This document shows positions 1 through 6,538 of a stretch of DNA of 8,679 nucleotides, piece by piece (position 1 is the stretch's first letter; every line of letters starts with the position of its first letter). Both the position numbers and the translations under genes were made by a program. Origin of the DNA: Lachnospiraceae bacterium (lineage in GTDB: Bacteria > Bacillota > Clostridia > Lachnospirales > Lachnospiraceae); the NCBI GenBank assembly GCA_017443685.1, contig JAFSYD010000313.1, forward strand, positions 1 to 8,679. The letters run 5' to 3'. Under the pieces are notes generated by a model that ran no database searches, was not told the DNA's origin, and saw only the letters and a program-made list of their open reading frames with translations.

Positions 1-1337
1 ATATGGGTGTCATCCGTGATGTCGGCATTGGCAAGCTCCTTCGACGCATAATCCTCCCAGTTAAATCCGTTCGAGATCATCACCGCTTCCGTCTTCTGAT
101 TCAGCGGTTCCGGGAAGGATACGACGATCCCCCGGCAGAGCACCTCAATATCATCGCCTTCATATATCTGCTCGAACAGCGCCGCTGCCATCGGTGCGCG
201 TGTGATCCCATTGCCCGCCGCGAAAATGATCCGCCTGACATTCGTCCGGCGATCCCCGCTGCCGCTGCCGGACGCGTCAACCACATGGTGCCCCGCCGCC
301 TTCAAAAGGCGGTTCATTAAGGCATCCCCGAGCCTCGGCGTCTGTAAGCTTTCGGCATATATGACCGTACAGCCCAGCTCGTCCATTTTCCGCAGGGCAT
401 CGTAAAAGCCCGCCGCTAAGGCATCTTCGTCCTCGCGGTCACCCAAAACGACCATTTCACCGATATGGTAATTCTGCGAATGCTCCTTCGTCGCAATGAC
501 GCCGATCTTTTCCCCGCGCAGCTCGGCTCGCATCGCCACACGGTTGATGTAAAACGATACACTGACCGGATCGCCCTCAACCACGGTAAGCTGCCCCTTC
601 GGCGCATAATGCCGGTAACGCATCCCCGGCGCCTTCGGCGGCTCCTTGCTGTCCGCGCTTAGGCCTTCATCCATCGCAACGTCTCCGATCACCCGGGCGA
701 TCTGCTCCTTTGTGATGTAGCCGGGACGCAGGATCGTCGGCACCTCGCTCGTTAAGTCAATGATCGTGGATTCGAGACCGATCGGCACATCCCCTCCGTC
801 AATGATGACATCCACCCGACCGTCTAAGTCTTCTTTTACATGTGCACACTTCGTCGGTGACGGACGTCCCGAAAGATTCGCCGAGGGCGCGGCAATGAGA
901 CAGCCGCTTTTTTCAATGAGCACACGCGCGATCTTTGCCGAAGGCATACGTACCGCGACCGTGGACAGCCCGCCGGTCGTCGCTTCAGGGATCGTATCAT
1001 TTTTCTCCACGATCATCGTTAACGGGCCCGGCCAGAAGGCATCCGACAGCTGCTTCGCCTGGATCGGCAGTACCGCCGCGATCTGCAGCAGCTGCTCGTA
1101 GCTTGCAATGTGTACGATCAGCGGATTGTCGGACGGACGTCCCTTTGCCGTGTAGATCTTTTTTGCCGCGTCGGGATTGGCCGCATCCGCACCGAGTCCG
1201 TATACCGTCTCCGTCGGAAACGCCACGAGTCCCCCGCCCCTTATAACCTCGGCCGCACCGGAAAGCAGAGCCTCGTCAAAATCTTCTCCGTTCGTGATCG
1301 TTATGTATTTTGTCTGTATGGGTTCATTCGTCTGCAT
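1..1337 (-). CDS. sua5: Sua5/YrdC threonylcarbamoyl-AMP synthase fused to a degenerate LMW-phosphatase-like domain (C-terminus cut by window)
   Basis: The open frame runs from ATG at 1337 to the left edge (445 complete codons, no stop). Residues about 20-205 are a YrdC domain, with FPTETVYGLG (40-49), KGRPSDNPL (65-73) and SANLSG (152-157). Such enzymes make threonylcarbamoyl-AMP from threonine, bicarbonate and ATP for the t6A37 modification of ANN-decoding tRNAs. Residues about 240-350 match the Sua5 C-terminal domain (PRLGDALMNRLLKAA). A Gly/Ser-rich linker (355-361) then leads to a second domain starting IIFAAGNGITRAPMAAALF (370-388). This resembles the P-loop start of LMW protein tyrosine/arginine phosphatases (Bacillus YwlE type), but the nucleophilic Cys of CX5R is Ala374; Arg380 is kept. 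The ATG lies inside the end of the upstream GH18 gene (14-bp overlap), so the two are probably co-translated. The Sua5 call is secure; the phosphatase-like domain is probably inactive. Confidence 0.93.
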   Translation of the reverse strand, partial: MQTNEPIQTKYITITNGEDFDEALLSGAAEVIRGGGLVAFPTETVYGLGADAANPDAAKKIYTAKGRPSDNPLIVHIASYEQLLQIAAVLPIQAKQLSDAFWPGPLTMIVEKNDTIPEATTGGLSTVAVRMPSAKIARVLIEKSGCLIAAPSANLSGRPSPTKCAHVKEDLDGRVDVIIDGGDVPIGLESTIIDLTSEVPTILRPGYITKEQIARVIGDVAMDEGLSADSKEPPKAPGMRYRHYAPKGQLTVVEGDPVSVSFYINRVAMRAELRGEKIGVIATKEHSQNYHIGEMVVLGDREDEDALAAGFYDALRKMDELGCTVIYAESLQTPRLGDALMNRLLKAAGHHVVDASGSGSGDRRTNVRRIIFAAGNGITRAPMAAALFEQIYEGDDIEVLCRGIVVSFPEPLNQKTEAVMISNGFNWEDYASKELANADITDDTH

Positions 1338-3066
1338 AACCGTTTATCACTTCCCATATCTCTTTCGGCTCGCTGCCGAGCTTCCAAAAAGCACAGCCCC
1401 CAAGGGCGTTTTCCTCCATCAGTACAAGCCGCTCCCCCATCGAAGTCGCATCCTCGATCCAGAGCATATGCTTCGCTCCTTCATCGGTATATTCGACGTA
1501 ATTCTGTTCTTCCGCTTCCCGCCACTGCTGCTTTAAATCATGCCGCTCCATGTAGTCCGGGATTTCACGCATATGGATCGACAGGGAGGAAAGGTCGCCG
1601 TCCTTCATCGTCCAAACCCTGCTGTAAAACGGCATCCCGAGAACGATCTGCTCCGCCGGTACTTCTTGTAACGTCCCGGCCACACCCTCACTTACCCACG
1701 GAAGCGACGCTGTAGAGCCAGGCTCATCGCTGCTGTTGTAATGCTCATCATATGCCATAATGATGACATAGTCGCAGTAATTCGCCAGGTTCGTCCTGTC
1801 GTAGTACATGCTCCACGCCGACGGCACCCCGACATCCACGGACAGGATGAGGTCGTTCTTTTTGCATTTTAAAGAAAGCTCACGGATGAATTCCGCATAA
1901 CCGTCCGCCGCGTCATCCGGTAAAAGCTCGATGTCGATATTGATCCCGTCCAGACCGACCGCGATCGCTGCGCCAACCAGGTTATTGATCAGATTATCCC
2001 GGGCCGATGTGGAATTGAGCACCGTCGTCGTGTCCACATTCGGATCTTCAAAATTCGAGATCAGCCCCCAGACCAAGATCCCTCTGCCGTGCGCTTCTTT
2101 TACATAATCCGAAGACGCGTGGTTCTCAATACCGCCGGCGTTGTCATTCATGTGAAACCAGGTCGGCGAAATGACATTGATCTTCCCGGCCTTTTCCAGA
2201 ACGGATGACAGCGTCGCATTCGCCGCCAGACTTGTCGTCTGGTGCCAGCCTAAGATCACCCGTTTGTCCAAAAGGGTGAGGCGATAATTTCGTTCGGGAA
2301 GCGTCGCCGGGACAGTCGCCTCCTCTTTATCCTTTATGCTGCTGCTTTTTACGTAACCGATCACGCCGTCCGTGGTCAGGATATTCGTCCATTTACCGAC
2401 CACATCCAGCACCGTAACCTTCTCCCCGCGCACACTCTCCTTAAGCACCTTGCTTTTCGGTCCGCCGAGCCGCCGGATCGCCGTACGGGACCGCAAGGCC
2501 GCCACCGTACGCGTATAGCCCGCGTTTTCCGCTACAATACGCGCCGGCGCATCTTCATAAAGCGCGTATTGGATATCGGAAAAACGCTGCACGAAATCAG
2601 CCGCCAAAAACACTTTTTCGTGTGCCTTGATCACGATCGGCACATCCATCGTCTCGGTATCCTTGCCGATCGTATAGCCCGTTTCGTTCACACGCGCGGA
2701 GATCACCTCCGCATCCGTGGTATACCGCAGGATGCCTTCTTTTTCGTCGAACACATAGCCGTTGTCGATCACATCCTTTACGATCGGAAGCGCGATATAT
2801 GCCGCCCCTCCGGAAATCAGGCCGAACGCGTTCTCTTCCTTGTCCGTGATGTAATTCCCATCCACGATCACAACAGCCGAATCCTCATCCTCCAGATGAT
2901 AGTACTCCGACAGCTCCATCCTATCGCCGGTGGGCGCATAACGCTTTACATACAGCACCAGCCCGATCACAAACAGCAGCGCAAAGAGCGCTCCCGCAAT
3001 CCCTGCCAATAGCCCTCCGATCCCTCTTTTTTTCCGCTTTGTGCGCTTTCTTCTCGTCGGTTCCAT
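1324..3066 (-). CDS. Membrane-anchored SH3-GH18 glycosidase (SleL/YaaH-like)
   Basis: A 580-aa protein. An Arg/Lys-rich N-terminus (residues 2-14) precedes one membrane helix (about 15-40), so the bulk should lie outside the cell. Residues about 65-185 look like two copper-amine-oxidase-N-like stalk repeats (AAYIALPIV and KVFLAADFV mark them). Residues about 186-245 resemble a bacterial SH3 domain (LRSRTAIR to IGYVKSSSI). Residues about 268-575 form a GH18 barrel with DGINIDIE (373-380; Glu380 the likely acid/base), MAYDEHY (437-443) and MLWIEDATS near the end. In the family, SleL/YaaH members act on peptidoglycan or cortex fragments; chitin is less likely here. I chose ATG 3066 because GGAGGG lies just upstream; the longer frame back to 3147 would cover the promoter -10. 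It overlaps the downstream Sua5 gene by 14 bp. The second Asp of DxxDxDxE is Asn376, as in many SleL-like proteins. Substrate not shown. Confidence 0.9.
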   Translation of the reverse strand: MEPTRRKRTKRKKRGIGGLLAGIAGALFALLFVIGLVLYVKRYAPTGDRMELSEYYHLEDEDSAVVIVDGNYITDKEENAFGLISGGAAYIALPIVKDVIDNGYVFDEKEGILRYTTDAEVISARVNETGYTIGKDTETMDVPIVIKAHEKVFLAADFVQRFSDIQYALYEDAPARIVAENAGYTRTVAALRSRTAIRRLGGPKSKVLKESVRGEKVTVLDVVGKWTNILTTDGVIGYVKSSSIKDKEEATVPATLPERNYRLTLLDKRVILGWHQTTSLAANATLSSVLEKAGKINVISPTWFHMNDNAGGIENHASSDYVKEAHGRGILVWGLISNFEDPNVDTTTVLNSTSARDNLINNLVGAAIAVGLDGINIDIELLPDDAADGYAEFIRELSLKCKKNDLILSVDVGVPSAWSMYYDRTNLANYCDYVIIMAYDEHYNSSDEPGSTASLPWVSEGVAGTLQEVPAEQIVLGMPFYSRVWTMKDGDLSSLSIHMREIPDYMERHDLKQQWREAEEQNYVEYTDEGAKHMLWIEDATSMGERLVLMEENALGGCAFWKLGSEPKEIWEVINGYADE

Positions 3067-3102
3067 GCTCCCTCCGTCGTATCTTTTCCGTCTTAACCCA
3101 AA

Positions 3103-3111
3103 AGTATAACA
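3103..3111 (-). promoter_or_regulatory. Extended -10 promoter for the GH18-sua5 operon
   Basis: On the minus strand TGTTATACT is an extended -10 (TGn plus TATACT, 5/6 to TATAAT). The -35 position holds only a T-run, so recognition would rest on the TG extension. The start site would fall near 3096, giving a leader of about 30 nt before ATG 3066 with its GGAGGG site. This lets the GH18-sua5 pair be transcribed apart from the kinase/ATPase operon upstream. Confidence 0.55.
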
Positions 3112-3243
3112 CAAAGCATCCGTAAAAAAAAGGAAAAAGACAGACATATGAGACGCCTGCCTTTTCCATTGCTTACATACTTACAATTTTTGTTTTTTCG
3201 TTATCATAACTCTGCTAAAAATAATGTTTGACTTATTCCATTG

Positions 3244-3302
3244 TGAAAGCCGTGTTACCGAATGGCGCAGACTCCGCTGTGTTGGAATTGTGCCGGCTTT
3301 CA
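3244..3302. repeat. Perfect 9-bp inverted repeat enclosing 41 bp, between the ATPase and GH18 genes
   Basis: Arms TGAAAGCCG (3244-3252) and CGGCTTTCA (3294-3302) are exact reverse complements. The 41-bp interior can form a further short GCG/CGC helix. It lies 45 bp beyond the ATPase stop codon. No immediate U-run follows on the minus strand (the nearest is ATTATTTTTA about 15 nt on), so it is not a textbook terminator. It could be an attenuating or processing structure in the operon mRNA, or a dispersed intergenic palindrome. The rest of the 280-bp gap holds only the GH18 promoter as far as I can see. Confidence 0.55.
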
Positions 3303-3346
3303 TATTCTAAGCTTGCTCTCCGATCAACCCCTTTCCGTATCGATTC

Positions 3347-3949
3347 TTATAAAAACCTTGCTGCTTGTGCCGCTTCGTCATATGTCATCGAAAACGGGTC
3401 CGCGATAAACGGAAGCGCTTCGATGGACGTGCCGAATTCCCTGCGGCAGCGCTTTTCGTCCTGCTTTCGCATATGAAGGGAAAGAAGGCTGGCTCTTTTT
3501 TTGTTCCTCTCCCACATCCATTCTTTCATACTCTGTTGAAAAACGGTATAGTGCCAGGGCTTAACGTCCGCCAGCAGCAGACAGCTTGTCGATGCCGCAA
3601 CAAGAACTTCCGTCCGGTCGTTCTCCGTTACATCGCATATGATGACGTCCCATCGCGGATCCGAAAAGACCGCACAGGCATCTTCCGTCGGAACGTGCGG
3701 TAAAAACGCCACACCTTCCCGTCGAAAGCCGATCAGTCCGTCAATCGCAAAGGTATCCTTTGTCCGCAGCGAGACAATATTGCCCTGCTGCCCGACCTCC
3801 ATGTACAGGGTGCTCCTCCGCTCCCTCGCGGCCGCCACGTTTGCGAGCGCAAGGGCAAAATGTGTCACCCCGACGCCACGTTGTGTTCCCGCGATAACAA
3901 TGCGCTGCTGCTTTTTTACGCTAAGCTTCCCTATGAAAAACCGTTTCAT
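3347..3949 (-). CDS. MinD/ParA-like P-loop protein with lysine-less Walker A
   Basis: A 200-aa protein of the SIMIBI (MinD/ParA/TadZ) type. The P-loop region IAGTQRGVGVTHFALALANV (19-38) has the Gly spacing and following helix of a deviant Walker A, but GKT is replaced by GVT, so no P-loop lysine exists. A Walker B-like strand WDVIICDV (100-107) and KPWHYTVF (130-137) follow; MinD's usual VDTP is not present. I chose ATG 3949, which gives an ATGA overlap with the kinase stop and an AAAGGA site 6 nt upstream. ATG 3955 would place that site directly against the codon. It matches the C-terminal domain of the kinase next door in the P-loop, Walker B and Trp-containing segment, so the two look like paralogues. 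It may act as a scaffold or partner of the kinase rather than as a hydrolase. Function unassigned. Confidence 0.8.
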   Translation of the reverse strand: MKRFFIGKLSVKKQQRIVIAGTQRGVGVTHFALALANVAAARERRSTLYMEVGQQGNIVSLRTKDTFAIDGLIGFRREGVAFLPHVPTEDACAVFSDPRWDVIICDVTENDRTEVLVAASTSCLLLADVKPWHYTVFQQSMKEWMWERNKKRASLLSLHMRKQDEKRCRREFGTSIEALPFIADPFSMTYDEAAQAARFL

Positions 3950-5235
3950 CTCCATTCCTTTAACATATGCTGTATCACACGACGCTTTCGCTTAGACAGG
4001 TACAAAGGATCCGCGTCCACCGGAAACCCCATCACCGGCGTATGGCAAAAGATGGCAAGACTCCTTCCGAAGATCCGGTTATCCGGATTCAGCAGGATCA
4101 GATCCGCCTCCGATACCGCTTCTTCATCAAGCTGTCTGTTCTGCCACATCCGCGTACCGACAATATGGATATGCCGGTCACAGTTAAGGGCTTTTGTCAT
4201 ATCACATCCGCAATCCGTCACGCACAGACCCTGCTGCTTTGTGCCTCCCGTAATGACATCCCCATAGTCAGCAATACCGCGGAAAGCCTTATGGTATATG
4301 ATACCTCCCTCCTCCTTTGCCGCCGGTTCATTCCTTAACAGGTAATGCGCCGCCGGCTTGCCGGAGAGATTCCGGTAGTATGCCGGGATGCCCATTGCAC
4401 AGAAGCCTGCGGTAAGGGCGATCGCAATATGACTGGTGCCGATGCCGGATTCATTTCCCGTCACCGCGACTGTTGATAAGAGATGCTGTTCTCCTCTGGC
4501 CGTATCATCCTTACCGCTAAAAGCACTTTCTTCAAAGACCTGCCGGAGCAAAAACGCGCTTTCCGGACGCCGTTTTGGATCGACGGAAAGGCAGGCTCGT
4601 ACCATGCGCCGTATCCTGCCCGGGATCCGGTCGGGTGTATGGGAAAGCATCTCATTTGCGACTTTACCGATACTGTAAAGGTCGCTTTTGACGGAAGCTG
4701 TCCCGTCTTTTGCCTCGGGTGCCATATAGTGTAAGGTTCCGAACTTTTGGAAGGTACTCCCCGAACGGGGTTGATACAGTGCAGCGCCGTAATCCACCAG
4801 CATAAGCTCCTCACCGCGGAGGATCATATGCTCCGGCTTTAAGTCCAGATACAGGATCGGATACGGCTGCAATCCGTGAAGATAAGAGATCACGTCGCAT
4901 AACTGCACCATACATTGACAGATAAAATTCCAGGATACCGCTTCGTGTTCGATCAGATAATCCTTTACGGAAACGCCCCGCACATATTCCTCGATAAGAC
5001 AGACGCCTTTTGCATCTTCTTGATAATCATACAATATGGGAATGGCCGGATGACGAAGTCCTTTTAAGATCTCCGCTTCATAACCTGCGATATTCGATCT
5101 TACCACACGTTTTAAAATTCTAAGTTCCCCTAAATGCCGATGCCGGACAAGCATCACCAAGGTGTTATCGGTCCGGTAAATCTCCTTCACCGCTTCATAA
5201 CCGTCCGGCAAGCTCACATCTTTGATCTCGTTCAC
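3946..5235 (-). CDS. Hanks-type Ser/Thr kinase fused to a MinD/ParA-like P-loop domain
   Basis: Numbering is from GTG 5235 (429 aa). Residues about 10-235 are a protein kinase fold: RILKR (Lys42), the alpha-C segment YEAEILKGL (Glu55 probable), YLDLKPEHM (catalytic Asp131, Lys133), VDYGAA (Asp148) and YMAPEA. The usual Gly-rich loop is absent (IYRTDNTLVML has no Gly), and the Mg-binding Asn of DLKPEN is His136. After a linker, residues about 255-429 form a P-loop domain: TGNESGIGTSHIAIAL (259-274; Thr in place of the Walker A Lys) and a Walker B-like LCVTDCG. No membrane segment was seen, so it is cytosolic. The gene overlaps the next ATPase gene by 4 bp, implying translational coupling. The start is uncertain. 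GTG 5235 overlaps an AAAGGAG; GTG 5217 is possible; TTG 5301 is unlikely because it is the promoter -35. Kinase fold sure; activity and target unknown. Confidence 0.85.
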   Translation of the reverse strand: MNEIKDVSLPDGYEAVKEIYRTDNTLVMLVRHRHLGELRILKRVVRSNIAGYEAEILKGLRHPAIPILYDYQEDAKGVCLIEEYVRGVSVKDYLIEHEAVSWNFICQCMVQLCDVISYLHGLQPYPILYLDLKPEHMILRGEELMLVDYGAALYQPRSGSTFQKFGTLHYMAPEAKDGTASVKSDLYSIGKVANEMLSHTPDRIPGRIRRMVRACLSVDPKRRPESAFLLRQVFEESAFSGKDDTARGEQHLLSTVAVTGNESGIGTSHIAIALTAGFCAMGIPAYYRNLSGKPAAHYLLRNEPAAKEEGGIIYHKAFRGIADYGDVITGGTKQQGLCVTDCGCDMTKALNCDRHIHIVGTRMWQNRQLDEEAVSEADLILLNPDNRIFGRSLAIFCHTPVMGFPVDADPLYLSKRKRRVIQHMLKEWR

Positions 5236-5272
5236 TCCTTTCGCCGATGGAAAACTCACATCTCTTGACGAC

Positions 5273-5301
5273 GTTATACCAAAGCCTGTCGTGGAAAGCA
5301 A
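5273..5301 (-). promoter_or_regulatory. Sigma-A-type promoter of the kinase/ATPase operon
   Basis: On the minus strand TTGCTT (5301-5296) and TATAAC (5278-5273) are 17 bp apart. Transcription would start near 5266, just before the GTG candidates at 5259, 5235 and 5217. This argues against TTG 5301 as the start codon. The response-regulator-like repeat array begins 27 bp upstream of the -35. Confidence 0.6.
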
Positions 5302-5328
5302 TAATTGTAAACGATATTTACGGAAAAG

Positions 5329-5385
5329 TTTACAAATCGTTTACAAGTTTACAAACAGTTTACAGGATTTAACAAACAGTTTACA
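5329..5385. promoter_or_regulatory. Array of six TT(T/A)ACA half-sites in three 11-bp direct-repeat pairs
   Basis: TTTACA occurs at 5329, 5340, 5348, 5359 and 5380, and TTAACA at 5369. The sites form three pairs (5329/5340, 5348/5359, 5369/5380), each with a 5-bp spacer and an 11-bp repeat; pairs start 19 and 21 bp apart. On the minus strand every half-site reads TGTAAA or TGTTAA. This fits the WalR (YycF) consensus TGTWAH-N5-TGTWAH, and the plus reading fits PhoP-type TTWACA boxes. OmpR-family regulators bind such repeats as dimers on one DNA face. The array lies between the divergent kinase and mecA promoters and could serve either or both. A lone TGTAAA at 5306-5311 in the opposite orientation is nearby. 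The regulator is inferred. Confidence 0.7.
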
Positions 5386-5396
5386 ATTTATGCAGA

Positions 5397-5431
5397 TTTT
5401 TGAGAGGTTTTTGGCCGCTTTTTTCATCTTT
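5397..5431. promoter_or_regulatory. Phased T-tracts upstream of the mecA promoter
   Basis: T5 at 5397-5401, T5 at 5408-5412, T6 at 5419-5424 and T3 at 5429-5431 start 11, 11 and 10 bp apart. Helically phased T-tracts produce intrinsic curvature and can act like an UP element. They end directly on the mecA -35 (5430-5435) and lie between it and the half-site array. Confidence 0.5.
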
Positions 5432-5458
5432 GACAACAGCCTCCGCGGACAGTATAAT
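5430..5458 (+). promoter_or_regulatory. Perfect-consensus sigma-A promoter of mecA
   Basis: TTGACA (5430-5435) and TATAAT (5453-5458) are both exact consensus hexamers with a 17-bp spacer. The start site would be near 5465, with a leader of about 30 nt before the mecA ATG. Such a promoter should be strong by itself, so nearby binding sites might act mainly to modulate or repress it, or might serve the divergent operon. Confidence 0.85.
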
Positions 5459-5494
5459 GAAAATGATCGTATGGAGTAATATTAGGAGTATCCG

Positions 5495-6247
5495 ATGAAA
5501 ATAGAAAAGATCAACGACAATCAGATCCGGTGCACGTTGAACGCGAATGATCTCGCAACGCGCCATATCAATATACAGGAGCTTGCGTACGGCACTGAAA
5601 AAATGCAGCGGCTTTTTCACGAAATGACCGGTTTTGCCGGAGTGCATTTTGGCTTTGACACCGAAGAGATCCCGCTTGTGATCGAAGCAGTACCCATGCC
5701 AAAAGAATCCCTTTTGCTTTTCATATCTAAAGTGAATTATCCGGATGAGCTCGACGCACGGTTCTCCATGTTCTCCGATATGCCTGACGACCTTGACCTG
5801 TTTTACCCGGAGGACGACGACTATATGGAAGAGATTCCGCTCGGGCGGGACATTGTAAATGCCGGCGAAATCCTCTCCCTGACCGATGACGCCAAAAGGG
5901 ATGAAGCAAAAAAAGAAGACGGAACAATCCTGCCGATCGACCCGTCCAGATTCATCCGTCTCTACCAGGCATCTTCGCTTGATGCTTTGATCGCGCTTGC
6001 CCATATCCTGCGCGGTTACTATCTCGCCGACAACACGCTCTACCACCCGAAAAACAACGATTATTACCTGCTGCTTCACATCGGCGAGCATACGGCGGAA
6101 CAGTTCAACAAGGTGTGCAACGTCGCTTCCGAATACGCGACGATGCGGCGGATCACCGGCGGGACGTCGCAGTATTTCGCCGAGCACGCCCGCCCGGTCA
6201 TAGAGCATTACGCTTTGCAGACATTGGCGCAGATCCCGAAAAGATAA
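5495..6247 (+). CDS. mecA: MecA-type adaptor protein for ClpC
   Basis: A 250-aa protein, a little longer than Bacillus subtilis MecA. The N-terminal domain (about 1-85) opens with MKIEKINDNQIRCTLNANDL, like the MEIERIN start of MecA, followed by the ELAYGTEKMQRLFHEM helix. An acidic, probably flexible linker (about 94-145, rich in Asp/Glu) leads to the C-terminal domain (about 150-250) with FIRLYQASSLDALIALAHIL, NDYYLLLHIG and EYATMRRI. In Bacillus, the N-terminal part binds substrates such as ComK and the C-terminal part activates ClpC; here the substrates are unknown. The start is firm: AGGAG (5484-5488) sits 6 nt before ATG. The gene is transcribed alone, with its own promoter and terminator, divergent from the kinase operon. 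Confidence 0.9.
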   Translation: MKIEKINDNQIRCTLNANDLATRHINIQELAYGTEKMQRLFHEMTGFAGVHFGFDTEEIPLVIEAVPMPKESLLLFISKVNYPDELDARFSMFSDMPDDLDLFYPEDDDYMEEIPLGRDIVNAGEILSLTDDAKRDEAKKEDGTILPIDPSRFIRLYQASSLDALIALAHILRGYYLADNTLYHPKNNDYYLLLHIGEHTAEQFNKVCNVASEYATMRRITGGTSQYFAEHARPVIEHYALQTLAQIPKR

Positions 6248-6252
6248 AATAT

Positions 6253-6284
6253 GAGGCCGTCACATAACGTGACAGCCTCTTTTT
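6253..6284. terminator. Terminator after mecA, probably bidirectional
   Basis: GAGGC-C-GTCAC (6253-6263), the loop ATAAC and GTGAC-A-GCCTC (6269-6279) form a stem with one C-A mismatch, followed by TTTTT (6280-6284). Read on the minus strand the hairpin is followed by ATATTTTATCTTTT, so it can also end the convergent DUF1858 transcript. Confidence 0.85.
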
Positions 6285-6328
6285 CGTTGGTCTTAATAAG
6301 CCTTCAACCCGAATGTCCGGAGCCGCCA

Positions 6329-6538
6329 TTATGACGCCTTAGACATCAAAAAGCTGTTCAGCTCCTCCACCAGATCATCCGGATCGATGCCGTGCACCAT
6401 TGCCGCTTCCTCAACCGTCTCCATCTGAGACGACGGGCAACCGAGACAATGCATCCCGATCCCCATCAGGATCGGGGCAAGATCCGTATCGATCTGCAGC
6501 AGTTCACCGATCATGGTATCTTTTCCGATTTTAGCCAT
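6329..6538 (-). CDS. DUF1858 / hybrid-cluster-protein-associated redox disulfide domain protein
   Basis: A 69-aa protein made up of one DUF1858 domain. It begins MAKIGKDTMIGELL, has LAPILMGIGMHCLGCPSSQ with a CxxC pair (Cys31, Cys34), and ends in the helix ETVEEAAMVHGIDPDDLVEEL. The CxxC is presumed to cycle between dithiol and disulfide; partners are not known. I chose ATG 6538 because GAGGTG lies 6 nt upstream; the GTG three codons earlier is part of that ribosome site. The gene is monocistronic, divergent from the ferredoxin gene and convergent with mecA. No hybrid cluster protein gene is in the window. Confidence 0.88.
   Translation of the reverse strand: MAKIGKDTMIGELLQIDTDLAPILMGIGMHCLGCPSSQMETVEEAAMVHGIDPDDLVEELNSFLMSKAS

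Noticed and set aside
1110..1715. A 201-codon plus-strand frame across the sua5/GH18 junction
   Set aside because: It is antisense to two well-supported proteins, has a Ser/Pro/Arg-rich shadow-like composition, and has no ribosome site of note.
3067..3147. A longer GH18 start giving an extra hydrophobic N-terminus
   Set aside because: The extension would cover the extended -10 promoter, and ATG 3066 has GGAGGG right before it and leads into a proper basic segment and membrane helix.
5299..5301. TTG as start of the kinase gene
   Set aside because: It lies within TTGCTT, the -35 of a promoter with a 17-bp spacer, and has no ribosome site upstream.
5306..5319. A CcpA cre-like site beside the kinase promoter
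   Set aside because: It fits the consensus TGWAANCGNTNWCA except at the last two bases, lies in a TGTAAA-rich region where partial matches are expected, and has no other support.
5302..5396. The TTTACA repeats as iterons or DnaA boxes of an origin
   Set aside because: They do not match TTATNCACA, no replication gene is near, and the N5 pairing between two divergent promoters fits regulator binding better.
5381..6208. A 275-codon open frame on the minus strand over mecA
   Set aside because: It is antisense to a clear MecA protein with promoter, ribosome site and terminator; its translation is low-complexity and matches no family I recognise.
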